Part shown: piece after piece, positions 13,633 to 25,145 of the stretch
Position numbering within the stretch: the stretch's first letter is position 1
How the letters are laid out: each line of letters starts with the position of its first letter
Assembly: GCA_034336665.1 (NCBI GenBank)
Contig: JAPFBE010000002.1
Location: 8,664,146 to 8,728,145, forward strand
Direction: 5' to 3'
From: Luscinia megarhynchos
Lineage: Eukaryota; Chordata; Aves; Passeriformes; Turdidae
Length of the DNA: 64,000 nucleotides
Made by a program: the position numbers and the translations under genes
The notes under the pieces: model-generated
What the model was told of the DNA's origin: nothing
Databases searched by the model: none
What the model saw: only the letters and a program-made list of their open reading frames with translations

Positions 13633-13730
13633 TGTGGTATTATTAGAAGGTAGACAAGGCCAAATAAGGCAGCTAGAATTAGTGAGAGAACTACAGCACT
13701 GGTGAAGTACTCATCCTGAAGCTGGTGGTA
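13633..13730 (-). CDS. ADCY1: ADCY1 exon: TM7
   Basis: This 98-nt exon starts in phase 0 and ends with two bases of a Gln codon. It encodes YHQLQDEYFTSAVVLSLILA, then ALFGLVYLLIIP. The hydrophobic run SAVVLSLILAALFGLVYLLI is transmembrane helix 7, the first helix of the second six-helix cassette, about residues 603-635. The acceptor is TTCAACAG and the donor ACA|GTAAGT. Substitutions relative to mammals (Ser for Thr, Ile for Phe) keep the hydrophobicity. Confidence 0.95.
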
Positions 13731-15115
13731 CTGTTGAAGAAACAAAGAAATGAAGACAGTAAATATTTTATATATACCCAGACACCCACACCTAGTCCAT
13801 TCTCAGTAAGAAAGAACTGAATCCTAAAATAAAACAAGCCCCTACTTAGAGACAAACATGATGGCTTAATTCACATTGAAAAAACAGATAAGGGAACTCC
13901 ACAAAAGATTTTCTCTTTCACCCTGTAACTAGTCAGAGCTGGTTTAGGCTCACATATAAGTTTATCTTTTTGAGAAAAAAAATTCAGCCACTTTGATCCA
14001 CAAGGGGGTGGCCCTCCCTCTATTTACTCATTGTGATAAAAGGCCAAACACCCCTTGTTGCTGCTTTCAAGAAGTCCTATCACCTCAGCTGCTCAGGCCA
14101 GGACAATAATAAGTGCACTTGGAGGCAGCTGCTAGTGAGATACATGGGCTCAGCTGGGAGCAGCTACTGTCCCTGATTCCACTAAGCTACAGTATTAACC
14201 AGAGGAAGCTTTCTAGTGGTGGAAACACGTAAGTATTTTCTCAGAAAAATCCAAAGTTCAGTATCATTTACACTAGAAGACTTTTTATTTTGAAAGAAAA
14301 AAGTTACAGCCAAATAATAAATTACTTTGGAAACCTGAAATCGAAATTTATGCTTAAAACCTTAAAAAAATTGGATTCAATATGGCACACAGCATTCTAA
14401 ATTGAAAGAGTAGTGACATGAAATCTTAGACTATAAAGTGACTTACAATGGAAAAATAAATGCTACTGCTGAATTAATTAAAAAAAAAAAACACTTTTGC
14501 TTTTTCAAACACATAAACCAAAGGCTGTAAATACAAATAATTTGTATTCATAAAAAAACCCCACCTACAAGGTAGGAGCAATTGTTGACTGATATGTATG
14601 CTGTATGTCTGGGTAAATCCCCTGCTTTCAGCACTGCCACACTGGTGTAATACTGTAACCTTGTTGTCCAGAGATTCAATGTTTTTTTTTTTTTTTAATA
14701 TTTTCTAGAATTTCTGGATCAATAGTTATCAGGCTACCTATGCATCTTCCTGTCATTAACACTTCTCCAAACAGATGAGGGAGTAGGCAGACACATTGCA
14801 ATGAGACAGCAATAAGCAAGTGACTCAGGCAGTTTGGAGAAGCAAAAGAAAGACCAAAACACAGGATATATAACAAAGAGTAGGATCCTGACAAGCAGGA
14901 CAAGACCAATCTTTCTTTTTATCCCCCTCAAGTGTTTCCATGGAAGGTAGAGATAATATCACCCTCTTAACTGAGAGGCAGTCCAGTGGAGTGTTTAAAG
15001 ACAGTGAGTAGAATTCAAACACTGCACGAAACCCAAACAAAAAACTCCAAAGCTGGCTTATGGTCAGTGAAATCAGTGAAAACAATTTAGTTACTTTACT
15101 TTACAATTTGCTTAC
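13731..15115 (-). other. ADCY1: ADCY1 intron, C1b to TM7 (1.4 kb)
   Basis: This phase 0 intron contains a 15-base T run at 14682-14696. Overlapping minus-strand open frames at 14676-15085 have no recognisable domains and run across the exon-intron border, so they are chance frames. Confidence 0.85.
14682..14696. repeat. Poly(T) run
   Basis: Fifteen consecutive T. It is not attached to any recognised retroelement. Confidence 0.9.
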
Positions 15116-15310
15116 TTTGTTTTCACGCTCAACCTGCTTGTACTTGAGGGTGATGAAGTTGAGGTCGGCCATCTCGGACTCGGTTTGCCGCGCCTCGATC
15201 AGGCGGCTGATGTACCTGTTCACTCGGGTTCCCGGCGTGTTGTGCACAACGTTGTTAGAGAAAGAGGAGCGGTTCCTGAGTTTTTCAGAGGCTGTCCTTA
15301 GTGCTCTCCT
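15116..15310 (-). CDS. ADCY1: ADCY1 exon: C1b tail before TM7
   Basis: This 195-nt exon, 65 codons and phase 0 at both ends, encodes RRALRTASEKLRNRSSFSNN, then VVHNTPGTRVNRYISRLIEA, RQTESEMADLNFITLKYKQV and ERENK. This is the cytoplasmic C1b tail leading to the second membrane cassette, about residues 538-602, with the conserved TPGTRVNRYISRL block. The exon holds 13 CpG dinucleotides, far more than any other exon here, within AT-rich intron. The acceptor is ATATGACAG and the donor AAA|GTAAGC. A 126-residue plus-strand frame over it is an antisense shadow of its GC-rich codons. Confidence 0.96.
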
Positions 15311-18300
15311 CTGTCATATGGGTGAGGAAAGAAGAACAGGTTTTATTATTTCATTGCTGTTCGTATTCAAGCTCACAGAGATGATGTGGAATTCATTAAA
15401 CAGAGCAACTACAAAAGACAGAACTCTTATCTCAGTGTGAATATCACCTTTTGAAAATGCCTTACATGAAATCCTGAAATTTTCAAAACAACTAGAAAAC
15501 TCCCACTTCATCCCAATATTTTAATCCAGAAATTCTTTTCACACATGGCCCTGACACTCCTGTGCCACTGAGGAAATAATCAGTTTATCCCCTTATTTTT
15601 ATTACCTTATAAAATGGTTTTATTTTGGTTTGTTTGCTTGACAGAAGACCTGGAGATCTGTACATCTTGAAGACAAGATAACCAGGCTCTTCATAACACA
15701 AGAAAAATCCTACTAAGTAACAATACATATTTCAAAAAGATAGTTTACCTTAAAGCCTTGGACAATGACCACTAAGACTGGACAGTAGGCTCTCTTGTTA
15801 AGACCATTTAAGTATGCCTCAAGTGCACTTGCAGATCCAGATGGAGCCATCCAACCAATCATCAGAACTAACCTGTGCCTAACTGGCTCCTCCAAGGCTG
15901 AGATAGCACAACTACAAGATGATTACTCATGGTCCTTTCCAGCAGAAAGGATTTATCACAGAGCATATCTGGAAGGGATTTTAGACCAGCTGTCTCACTT
16001 TTCACAGGGAGCACTCAGGAGACAGTGAGCAGCATCTCAGCCACATTTGGTGGCAAACTTTCAGCTGGAGGCACTTTAATCTAAACCAGTACGGCTAGAT
16101 CTGTTCTATGACTTGCCAGAAGAGTTTTGACAACAAAGCTCAGGCAAGTTCTACTATTTCTGTAAAGTTAAAGGAATATTTTTTTATCTGGCATCTGCAG
16201 AGTTCAAGACAGTTCAAGACATTATGAAATAACAGGTCTACTCAGGAGCTAATAAATCATCTGTCAGGGAGATGTTAAAGAAGAAAACAAAATTTCTCTC
16301 TTTAGAACACTCAGTCCTAAATAGCCCACTCTAGAGGCTACACAACAACATATCTTTTTATTCCAGATGGTAAAAAAGATGGTAATCACTATCTAAGTTA
16401 TCTTGCAGGAATGGTAGTTTCCTTTTTTATTTCACAAGAAATTCTTGGGAGCTCCTCATCAGTGATCAAGCTGTGAACTATAGCAGTTCCTTAGCTTACA
16501 TAGCTTATATGTATATCTAAATCCTTATGAAAAGTGAGAAGGGTTATCTGCTGACTGATACCTTAGTTTTCTGTTTGTGGAGAAAAATGGACCCTAGCAA
16601 AGATAAAGTGACTTTTCAAGTCTTGCTTTGCTGGCTTTATGTGTAGAGAGGAGGTTGCACCACCAGTAAACAATTCTAAGGTTACATTTTTCTTCAAGCT
16701 CTCAGATCCCATTACCTGGTAAATTTGATGTAAGTGCTAATTGTTTCAGCATGAAAACTAACCTTAGGGAGATGCATTGTTCAGAGATCTTAAATTGCCA
16801 GCCAAACAACTATTTTCAGTGTTTCCAAACAGAGAGAAATTTGTTTTCTTGAAAAAACATTTGTATCAGTAATTGGTAGGGAAATTGAGTTGTCAGAAAT
16901 ACCCTGTTTTGCTCTCAATAAACTATAATTAGTTAGCATATGCATTGCATTAGTTGCAGCAGAAATACATCTTCAAGGATTACTTACAATTCATATTTAA
17001 GCCTATAGTGTAAGAAGAAGGGGGACAAAAACAGTATTTAAAATGTTTCTTTGCATTAAAACCTGAAATGAGGGTAGATGAACATGAGTGTTATTCTCAT
17101 ATATGGAATAAATTATATTACTTATTTTTCCATTTTGAAACCGGGTGAACGTTTCTAATCTTAATCAAAACATCTGTTTCTTATATATAATTATTTCCTC
17201 TAGGTCTCTTATTTGTATCTCTATTTTTTTTTGCACAGCAGACTTACATCATGCCTTACATATGATCAAAATCCATGTTTATGTTTATGTGTATTTATGT
17301 TTCTCAGAAATGTACTGGCTTCAAATCCTTTAAAGACCCCACTTGTTTTACTTTATATATGTGATTTGAGGACTGAAAACTCTAAAGAAACCCTACATTG
17401 TAACACAGTGTATTTATGATAGTATCACATAATACAAATCCATGGTGTGTTACATAAAAGTTACACAAGACCAGAACATACTTTCAGTTACTGATACCAT
17501 TGTAGAACTTCAGTGACAATGTTCTGGCATGAAAAATTTTCATCAGACACTAAAAAATTCACACGGGGATTTTCTTGTACATTATCATATTTATGCACAC
17601 ACATACACAAGACAAAATATAAAGTCTTGCATATGCTTCAAAGAATGTGTGGGTTGTTTTTTAAAAATACTCAAAGATAACAATAAATCACAATTGGAAG
17701 GCATTTTACATGGCCAGTTTCAAAATAAAATCTGGAGTTTCTGAAAGTCTTCACTGAAACTGTGCTTTAAAGGAGCTAATTGACTTTTCTCCCCTTTTTC
17801 TGCAGAGGAAACACAAGCACATGCAAAACTCAAAATATGAAAGTTTGAATGCTTTCTGAAAGAAGATTTAGACTGGGTCTTCAATAACTAAAAAAAAAAT
17901 AAAAGGAAAAAAGAAAAAAAAAAGGGTGAAGCAATCAGACAAGATGAATTTACTGATTCCAGTGCTCACGTGCCACCACTCACTGGTGGAGTGACCTGTG
18001 TAATATTGCCACCTGCTGTCAAAGAAAATGGAACAAGCAACTCTTACAGTTTTTATCCATAAATTTACAGCTAGATTCATATACAGAAAAGAAGCAAACC
18101 AGGCTACTAGTATGTAAAGCAATTTTGATGTATAGAATTATCGGGAATCCAAGAAAGCAGAATTTATATTTGTATTATAGACTTTTATGTTTAGGATTTG
18201 TATTATGGACAAAGAGGGGTTTTGGCTAATCAGTTGCCTTTCATATTTCAGAGAATAGAACCACCTAGAGAAACAAAATTATTCTGTTGGTTTGCATTTG

Positions 18301-18650
18301 CCACCATGAGTTTCAGACTGGGATGGACAAAAGATGCAAACGAATATATGTTAAAAGAATGGAAACAGCCTCAGAAATTCCAATTCCTCTCCAATTCCTG
18401 TGAAAAAAGCCCTTAATAGAAGCCACACAGGACACCTATGCTGACTTTTCCAAGAGCAGCTCCAAGTTTGAGGCCTTTTATAATTAATTTTTTTCTTTAC
18501 TGTGGGAATTAGATTGTTCTAGCTCCAGCAGGAGCACCATAAACTTCTTTATCTGTTGGTACACATCACCCCCTATGTTCTCAAAGATGGTCTGCTTGAT
18601 GCAGTCCTGGAATTGATGCCCAGAGAGTGCACTCAGCCCACATGGACTAC
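15311..18650 (-). other. ADCY1: ADCY1 intron, calmodulin exon to C1b tail (3.3 kb)
   Basis: This phase 0 intron holds the coding-like segment at its 5' end (18484-18651) and an A-rich tract at 17890-17923. A duplicated decamer AGTTCAAGAC occurs at 16201-16220. Confidence 0.85.
17890..17923. repeat. A-rich low-complexity tract
   Basis: Runs of A interrupted by single T and G residues. No CR1 or SINE body is seen beside it. Confidence 0.85.
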
Positions 18651-18651
18651 C
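18484..18651 (-). other. Unassigned coding-like segment next to calmodulin exon
   Basis: On the minus strand, in a frame different from ADCY1, 55 codons stay open from just after a TAA at 18652-18654 to a TAA at 18484-18486. The central part reads HQFQDCIKQTIFENIGGDVY then QQIKKFMVLLLELEQSNSHS. Most codons there end in G or C, unlike the AT-rich intron around it. A plausible acceptor (ATTCCAG before 18606) and donor (ACA|GTAAAG, exon end 18501) would define a 106-nt cassette that shifts the ADCY1 frame. The plus strand of the same stretch is also open over about 60 codons. I do not recognise the protein. It could be a retrocopy fragment, a repeat-derived ORF or a cryptic exon. Confidence 0.35.
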
Positions 18652-18806
18652 TTATCATCATCCTCACACGTCATGACGTTGGAGAAAGGGATCTCTGCTT
18701 TGAACATCTTGCGACAGTGCATGAGCTGAACAAGCAGGTAGCACACTGTCTTGAACTTCATTCTTTTGGCAGGCTTAATGTCTGAGAGAATCAGTCCAGG
18801 AAATAT
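18651..18806 (-). CDS. ADCY1: ADCY1 exon: calmodulin-binding C1b helix
   Basis: This 156-nt exon, exactly 52 codons and phase 0 at both ends, encodes IFPGLILSDIKPAKRMKFKT, then VCYLLVQLMHCRKMFKAEIP and FSNVMTCEDDDK. The segment IKPAKRMKFK...HCRKMFKA corresponds to residues 495-522 of mammalian ADCY1, the amphipathic basic helix that binds Ca2+/calmodulin and makes this isoform calcium-responsive. It is fully conserved here, so Ca2+ stimulation is expected to be retained (inference). The acceptor is CCAACAG. The donor AAG|GTAGTC is weak: it lacks the usual A at +4 and G at +5. Reading through the donor adds VVHVG and then a stop. A coding-like stretch in another frame begins right here. Confidence 0.97.
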
Positions 18807-19274
18807 CTGTTGGTCAGAAAAATAATATTTATAACCAAGACATTGCATTCCCATGCAGACTTGAAAGCATTTGCACCCCCTCATGGTCAGAACAATATTC
18901 TTATCAAGAAGCAATGCTTTTTGATAAACATCTCACATTTGCAAGTGAAGATTACTTCATCTTTCTTCAACATAAGATGTAAAGAATCTGTTGAACAAAC
19001 ATTATATAAACTCATACTTAACATTCTGGAAACTATTCTTTTCTTAGAAATGCGAACTATAAAAATAGTACATTAATGACAAACTTATAAAAGAGGCAAT
19101 ATTTGCATTTCTTTAACATTAAAATAAATTTTTGAAAATACAGGAAAAATAAAAAGGCATTTGGCATTTTTATTAATTGATATTATAAACAATTTCAGTC
19201 TTCTTTCCTTATTTTGTTACTTCAGTTACAGGTAAATTCATGAAAATCTGAAGAAGATAACTTTTGCTTTAAAG

Positions 19275-19294
19275 ATACATATATATATATATAC
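19275..19294. repeat. (TA)n microsatellite
   Basis: About ten AT dinucleotides, with one C interruption near each end. Confidence 0.9.
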
Positions 19295-21399
19295 TTTAAA
19301 AGGAGGGTGTGAGGCATTGTGGTTATAACTCACATCTTATTTATACAAAGTAAGTGTTATACCACAGAGAAATACTCTCAAAGGTTTAAGTATAATCTAT
19401 TCCTTTTACCATGGAGCTCCTGGTTCAGCAAGGACAAATATTTTCTTGGTTAACTCTTAAGCAGGTGTTTAACTACTGGTGACTTCAGTAAAGCTCTAGC
19501 ACATGCTTAGATGCTTTCTCAGGTCAGGACATTGTATCCTCAATATTTATACCAAAATTATTCATGCTTCTGCCTTGTGGAAACTGTTAATGAGAAACAT
19601 GGCAGGACTCCATGCCTCCTCAGTATGGGAATTCAAGCTTGTAAAATTAATTTCTTCCGGATCAACAAAATAAAGAAGCACAGAGGATATGGTCCTTAGT
19701 TTTCCTAGGTACAAAAGACAGAGCAAATCACTCTCCAAAATCTTTATTCAAATGCTCTTAAAGTCCACAAATGACAATGCGAATTTACTGTGCATTATTC
19801 ACAGTACTATGGTTTACTAGACCCGTCACTTCAGTGATCAAAGAATGAAGAAAAAACTGAAAGTATTTGTTTAATGCATGTTTTCTTGGACAACTAAATT
19901 CAGATGGGCAGGGCAAACGACACTGATTATATTCTGAATGGCATCTCAGATATTGGCTTGTTGTTACGTATAACACACACAGCCATGCACTTGCATTTTC
20001 TGGAAAATCAAGGTTCTATATTACTGACCTTTCAATACACACAACGATGACCAAAATGTTGCACTTGTTATTTTTTTCCTAGCAGAAAGCCATGTTCTCA
20101 ACATGTGACAGGCTTCATATCTACAAAGGTGCTTCATTGTGCACTGGAAGCTGACTGAAGGCAGCTAGCATCCCTGCACTGCACTACACTGCATGGTCAG
20201 CAGCTGAAATCTAAAAGGACATTTGTGCATCTACTGTGTAGCCAGTCGTGTAAGTGATAGTTTAACAGCAGCCTGCATGAAGAGATTCCCAATATGAACC
20301 TTTTCTTTCAAAGGCTTTCTGGCAGAAGACTTACCACTGAATTGCACAGAAGATACTGTACAAGGATATTCACATACTAATCGTCCTTTAGGTATTCCCA
20401 AGGACACCAAGTAGATAGTTGTTACGCTTGAGAATGGCAGATATGATCAGTTTTTGAGCTACAATTCCCAACAGCTAAAACCCACTTTTCAGAGAAGTAT
20501 TTCACTTACAAATCTTCCTAATGTAGCCATAATTCCTCTAAAAGTTCTACATATTTTACAATGTCTCTCTATCAACCTTTTGATACAAGAAAAATGAGCA
20601 ACTTTCTTGAAACTCCCTCCAGTTTTGCATTTCATTGCATTTTCAGAAATTTGCACAATATCTCAAGAGATCATTAGTTCTTTCTTTGCTTTCTTTGCTT
20701 TCACAGTGGACATTGCATTAATTAAGTCAACAAATTTGATGATTTTAAATAAATGAGGATTTTAAATGAATTCAGAGACCCACAAAAGCTTCCTGGCAGC
20801 TTTCATTACAGAAATGCCACAGTATAGATGCAAGAGTGGCAAAGAATAGGTAGAACATCTTACTAGCAAAAGATCCAAGAAGGCATGATTGTGAAAGGTG
20901 AGCATATGTGCATGACTACATCCTCCTACAAGGATTTGAAGCCCTATGAGCAAAGAAGAATTTAGACTTTCCACCATGAAACCTTCTTATAATAGGTGTG
21001 TTTCCGAGAACAACCTGCAACTTGAAAACTTGGAATGGACTCCAGACCATGGCCCTGCCACCAACATGACTTTTCTCCAATCAAAACCAATGTTTTCATT
21101 CAGTTTCCTGACTTTATCTTCAAATCAGTATGTAGAACATTTTTAGCTCTTACCATCAACTGGTTTCTTTTAGCTTGGAAATCTTGCAGGCAGTTGTCTT
21201 ACATCCACAGTATGCACCCTTTATGTGTTGGAAATACAGCCATTTTTTCCAGCTGTTTTGGAGTCAAATACAAATTTCAGCTCAGGTCAATGAAAAAAAT
21301 GGAGTAGTGTGGAGATCCCCAATCAAAGAAAAACAATGGCAAACTGGTGTGAGTTTAGGAAAGGTTCACCAAAACAATTAGGGTTCTCAAGCGTATGAC

Positions 21400-21755
21400 A
21401 AGAAGAATCTGAGGGAGTTTAGTTCACTTAGCTGGAGGGAGAGAAGGCTACGGAGAGATCTACTTGCTGTCTTTAACCACTTAAGTAGTAGCTGCAGAGA
21501 AGACAGAGGCAAAATAATCCTGAATACTGGTCCAAAAAAAGCACAAGAAGCAATGAATATGGTCTGTACCATGTGAAATTCCTATTTGATACAAAGAAGT
21601 TTAGCTGTGAGGATGATCATGGCTCCAGAGGCTGCCAGTCAGGGAAACACTCAGCACTTACTCCAAAGGTGGATCTAACTGCAAACCCAGCCCTGCTTTG
21701 ACCAAGGAGGTCAACCACTTGACCTCCAAAGGCCTCCATCCAAATTCAGCAGTGT
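21400..21755 (+). mobile_element. CR1 LINE 3' fragment
   Basis: This plus-strand CR1 relic includes the region equivalent to LRELGLFSLEKRRLRGDL (TCTGAGGGAGTTTAGTTCAC, GGAGAGAAGGCTACGGAGAG). It continues into the 3' tail with GCAAACCCAGCCCTGCTTTG. The usual ending TGGACTAGATGACCTCC has become an inverted repeat at 21706-21727. It has many substitutions and no open frame. Confidence 0.72.
21706..21727. repeat. Perfect 9-bp inverted repeat in CR1 tail
   Basis: GGAGGTCAA, spacer CCAC, then TTGACCTCC. It contains two head-to-head AGGTCA half-sites separated by six bases. It arose within the CR1 3' tail. Confidence 0.85.
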
Positions 21756-24700
21756 GCAATGCCAGGAATATCTGTGAACACACCTGCTGGGTGGCTGCTG
21801 TTCTTCGTGGTTGGCCAAGAGCACAGCCACTCAAAGGACACTGTGAGCTGGACACACTGATGGCTCTCAGCAGATCCATATAATTTTATTGACAATTTCG
21901 GTTTGATTTTTGGGGGTGCTTTTTAGTTGATTTGTTTGGGGGTTTTTTAATCAACTGGTTTCAGGAAATGTAGATTCTGCACTGGGACTGAGGATTTTTC
22001 ATTACATTGCTATATGTACTTCTCTCTCACCTTCATCTCACAAATCATGTCCCTTTTTTATTCTTGCTTTTACAGCAGAACAACACCTTTGACACAGTGA
22101 ATTCAGTGAAATATTTAAGTAATCTCAACTTCTGCTCTAAGTCTATGATAAAGTCAGGAAATGCAAAACAGTCTGTTGAAACAGAATTAAAAAACCCCCT
22201 CCAAATGAAAAACCCAATCCCAGTGTCCTTAACTCTGCTTTTCCTCTGATCTTGCTCCTGGCCAGCATCACAGGAAAGCTGGACTGCAGCATTCCCATTC
22301 CAGCTCATTTTGTCAATACATTTTACTTTCTCGTCTTTTTGACCCTTGGCATCATTTCTAAACGTGCTCACTGTTCATTTAGCTCATAATTTTAGGAAAG
22401 GTTGGCTGTATGCTGCAATGCAGCTGACAAATAAGGTAAAGAGCTGGACTTTTCTAACAGAGCACCCTGAAAGCAGCCAGGACTATACACAGCTTTGTGA
22501 ATGCAGAAAACAAACAAGCACTGATCCAAATCCAGGGAAAACACCTCTGTGTTTGAATGTCATGTAATATTCTGGCAAGTATTTAACTGGTGCCCATTTG
22601 AGATTCTCAGAAATGTCAGCAGACTGTTATTTCCCTGACTATATTCAACCTCAATGCATAAAGTGGCAAGGAGAAGAAATACTAATGTCATTCAAAACAC
22701 ATTTACAGAAACCATAAATGCTGTAGCACTGTGTCTGTCTGTGTTTTCTATCTTTAGGCAGGCAGGACCATGTCTCTTGTGGTAGTATTTTTTCCAGGAC
22801 TATCTTCAAGACATTTTGTTCTAAGATAGATGAGCAAATTTTTTCTTCTTTTCTTTTCTTCCTCCTATAGTTAAAATCATCAGATGTTTGTCTTTCCATT
22901 CTTTTCTACTGCCCTTATGATACATTTTACTTACCACACCTCAGCTATCCAACAGGAAAGTATATTAGGGATTTTACCAGAAAATACAGCATCTGTAAGA
23001 CTAACTTTTAAAATTCAGAATAGTGTGACCACCTTCTTGGCACAGATATAGAAAAACATTTTAGCAGTTGTAAAATCTCCTAAACCAATGTCTAGGAGAT
23101 CAACAACAGAGGAAAATCTTATAGCAGTGTCCTACATCTTTTCTTGTACAGATTCCACATTTATGGAGGAGAGAATGATGTTAGAGCACGTAGCTAATTC
23201 TATCACTGACAGCCCAAATTTTAGGATTTCACACTGATGATGCATTAGCAGCTTCATAGCTACTGCAGGAGCAATCCTGAGGATGTAGAGCAACACAGAA
23301 ATCGTTATTCTGCTTGTGTTTGCTGGGTAGTAGCACAAGCAATTTATTTCCAATGTTTGGGTTTGTATATTCCAATAACTTGGGCAATGCAAAGCCTCAG
23401 GCACAGAACAGCTCCCTGTCCAGATACAAGCTAGAGCTTCCATTAAAAGGCTGTGTGCCTATCTGTTAAATCAGGTGTGCTAAGGTATATCTAGGGTGCT
23501 AAAATATGAAACACCCAAATTATGCATTCAGATCTCTAGCTGGAAGAAGCTCTTGGAAGAAGCTGTGACCCATCAAGAGCAAAGACCACCCCTGGACTCT
23601 CAGTCATGGTAGCAGTGGCAGCTGCAGGTAGCTGTATGTTTGAAAGAAGAAATCTTCACTGTGTGCCCAGACATGGACTCAGATGCCTAACATGAGGTGT
23701 TTCAAATTAGAAAAATTTTGTCAAATACATTTTTGCTTGCAATGTGCTTATAAAGGAAAGAGTTTTTATGAGTAGTGGGTAAAGTTTGTACATCCCCTGC
23801 ATTAAATTGGCAGCTTTTTTTTTCTGTCACTACTTGCAGTTTAAGAGTCAGAGCTCTAGCAATCCATGAGTGCTGATAAGCATAAAGTCACTTAACTAAA
23901 ACCATCATCAGAATCTATTTGTTCAGAAACTTCACAACTTACAAGAACTATGAAAACTTCCTTAAAACAAAGTAAACTGAATATTTTTAGTGCAGTCAGA
24001 TGCCAAAAAAATCCTAAAGATCTGTTAGGTATACAGGTGAATTTACTGGGTCATAAGTGCTCTGTGAAATACACAAATTTTACATGATTGCAAAAGAAGA
24101 CAATATGAGAACAGTGTGGTATGTTCCCCCAGACCCAACCAGAATGATTAAATCAAATTAATTTTGCAGAGAAAGAAATTTCCCACAAATACAGTTAGAA
24201 TTTCATTTTGAATGGAAATAATAAATTAATAATATTAGGTCCAGCAATGTTAGACCTATTGCATCCCTCAATTATTTCCTTCTGTAACCTTTTAATCTGG
24301 CCAGAAAAAATACAAAAAAAATCTGTTAAAAACTCCCAGTAATACAGGGATTGTAGGCATCAAATTCTTTATTTAAAAGCTCAATTAGAGTATTATTGAG
24401 ACATGATGGAAAGCACCCCAAAAGCAGTTCTACTTGTGAAACATTCCAGTTGCCAACAGTAAATTAACAATGAAGTCAAAAGACAAACACATGTAGTTAC
24501 TATGTATTTCATCTGTGCAAAGCAAAAAAGTCATCATGAATCTATGTTGTTTTCTCTCTGCTATATTGCATAATTCCATGCTGGGGGGAAAAGAATTGAA
24601 TCAGCCACAGGAAAGATATAAGCAGACAAAATCTGTTGGCTGGTGATGGAAAGATATAGAGCCCAGTAATTTATTATAATATAGAAGGCAAATAATCTGC

Positions 24701-24944
24701 TTCATGCAACAAAGCTATATTGATTAGCAGTAAGGGAGGATGCACTCCAAGACAAAAATACTGCCTTTTCCAGAAGAGCAATGAAAAATTTGTTTGTTTT
24801 CCTGTTACTCTGTGGTGATAGGACTGCAATGCAGATGTTTAAAATCTCATCAGTTTATGCTAGATGAAACAACAAAATATTAAAGTGATGTGACAGCCTT
24901 TGCCACTTTTCTTGCAGCTGTGGCATGCAAATCAGAACATATAC

Positions 24945-25145
24945 AGAAAGGGTGGTTGGGCATTGGGATGGGCTGCCCAGAGAAGTGGTGGAGTCACCAC
25001 CCCTGGAGGTGTTTTAGAAAAGACTGGAAGTGGCACTCAGTGTTGTGGTCTAGTTGAGATGATGGTGCTTGGTCACAGGTTGGACTTGATGATCCCAAAG
25101 GTCTTTTCCAGCCTGGTTGATTCTGTGTGATTCTGTGTGAATCTC
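24945..25145 (+). mobile_element. CR1 LINE 3' end with GATTCTGTGT tail
   Basis: The plus strand carries the classical CR1 ending. GGGCTGCCCAGAGAAGTGGT and GGAGTCACCACCCCTGGAGG are followed by TTGGACTTGATGATCC, and then two copies of a GATTCTGTGT tail unit at about 25121-25140. It is a 5'-truncated copy, among the better preserved here. Confidence 0.85.

Noticed and set aside
15060..15440. 126-codon plus-strand open frame
   Set aside because: It lies antisense over the CpG-rich ADCY1 exon and continues into intron. The frame follows from the exon's codon composition and has no recognisable domain.
15880..16030. Possible CR1-like 3' phrase (GGTCCTTTCCAG, GGAAGGGATTTTAGACC)
   Set aside because: Only scattered short matches with no tail or continuous body; too weak to call.
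22045..22371. 108-codon minus-strand open frame
   Set aside because: Low-complexity content, and a plus-strand frame overlaps much of it. No recognisable product.
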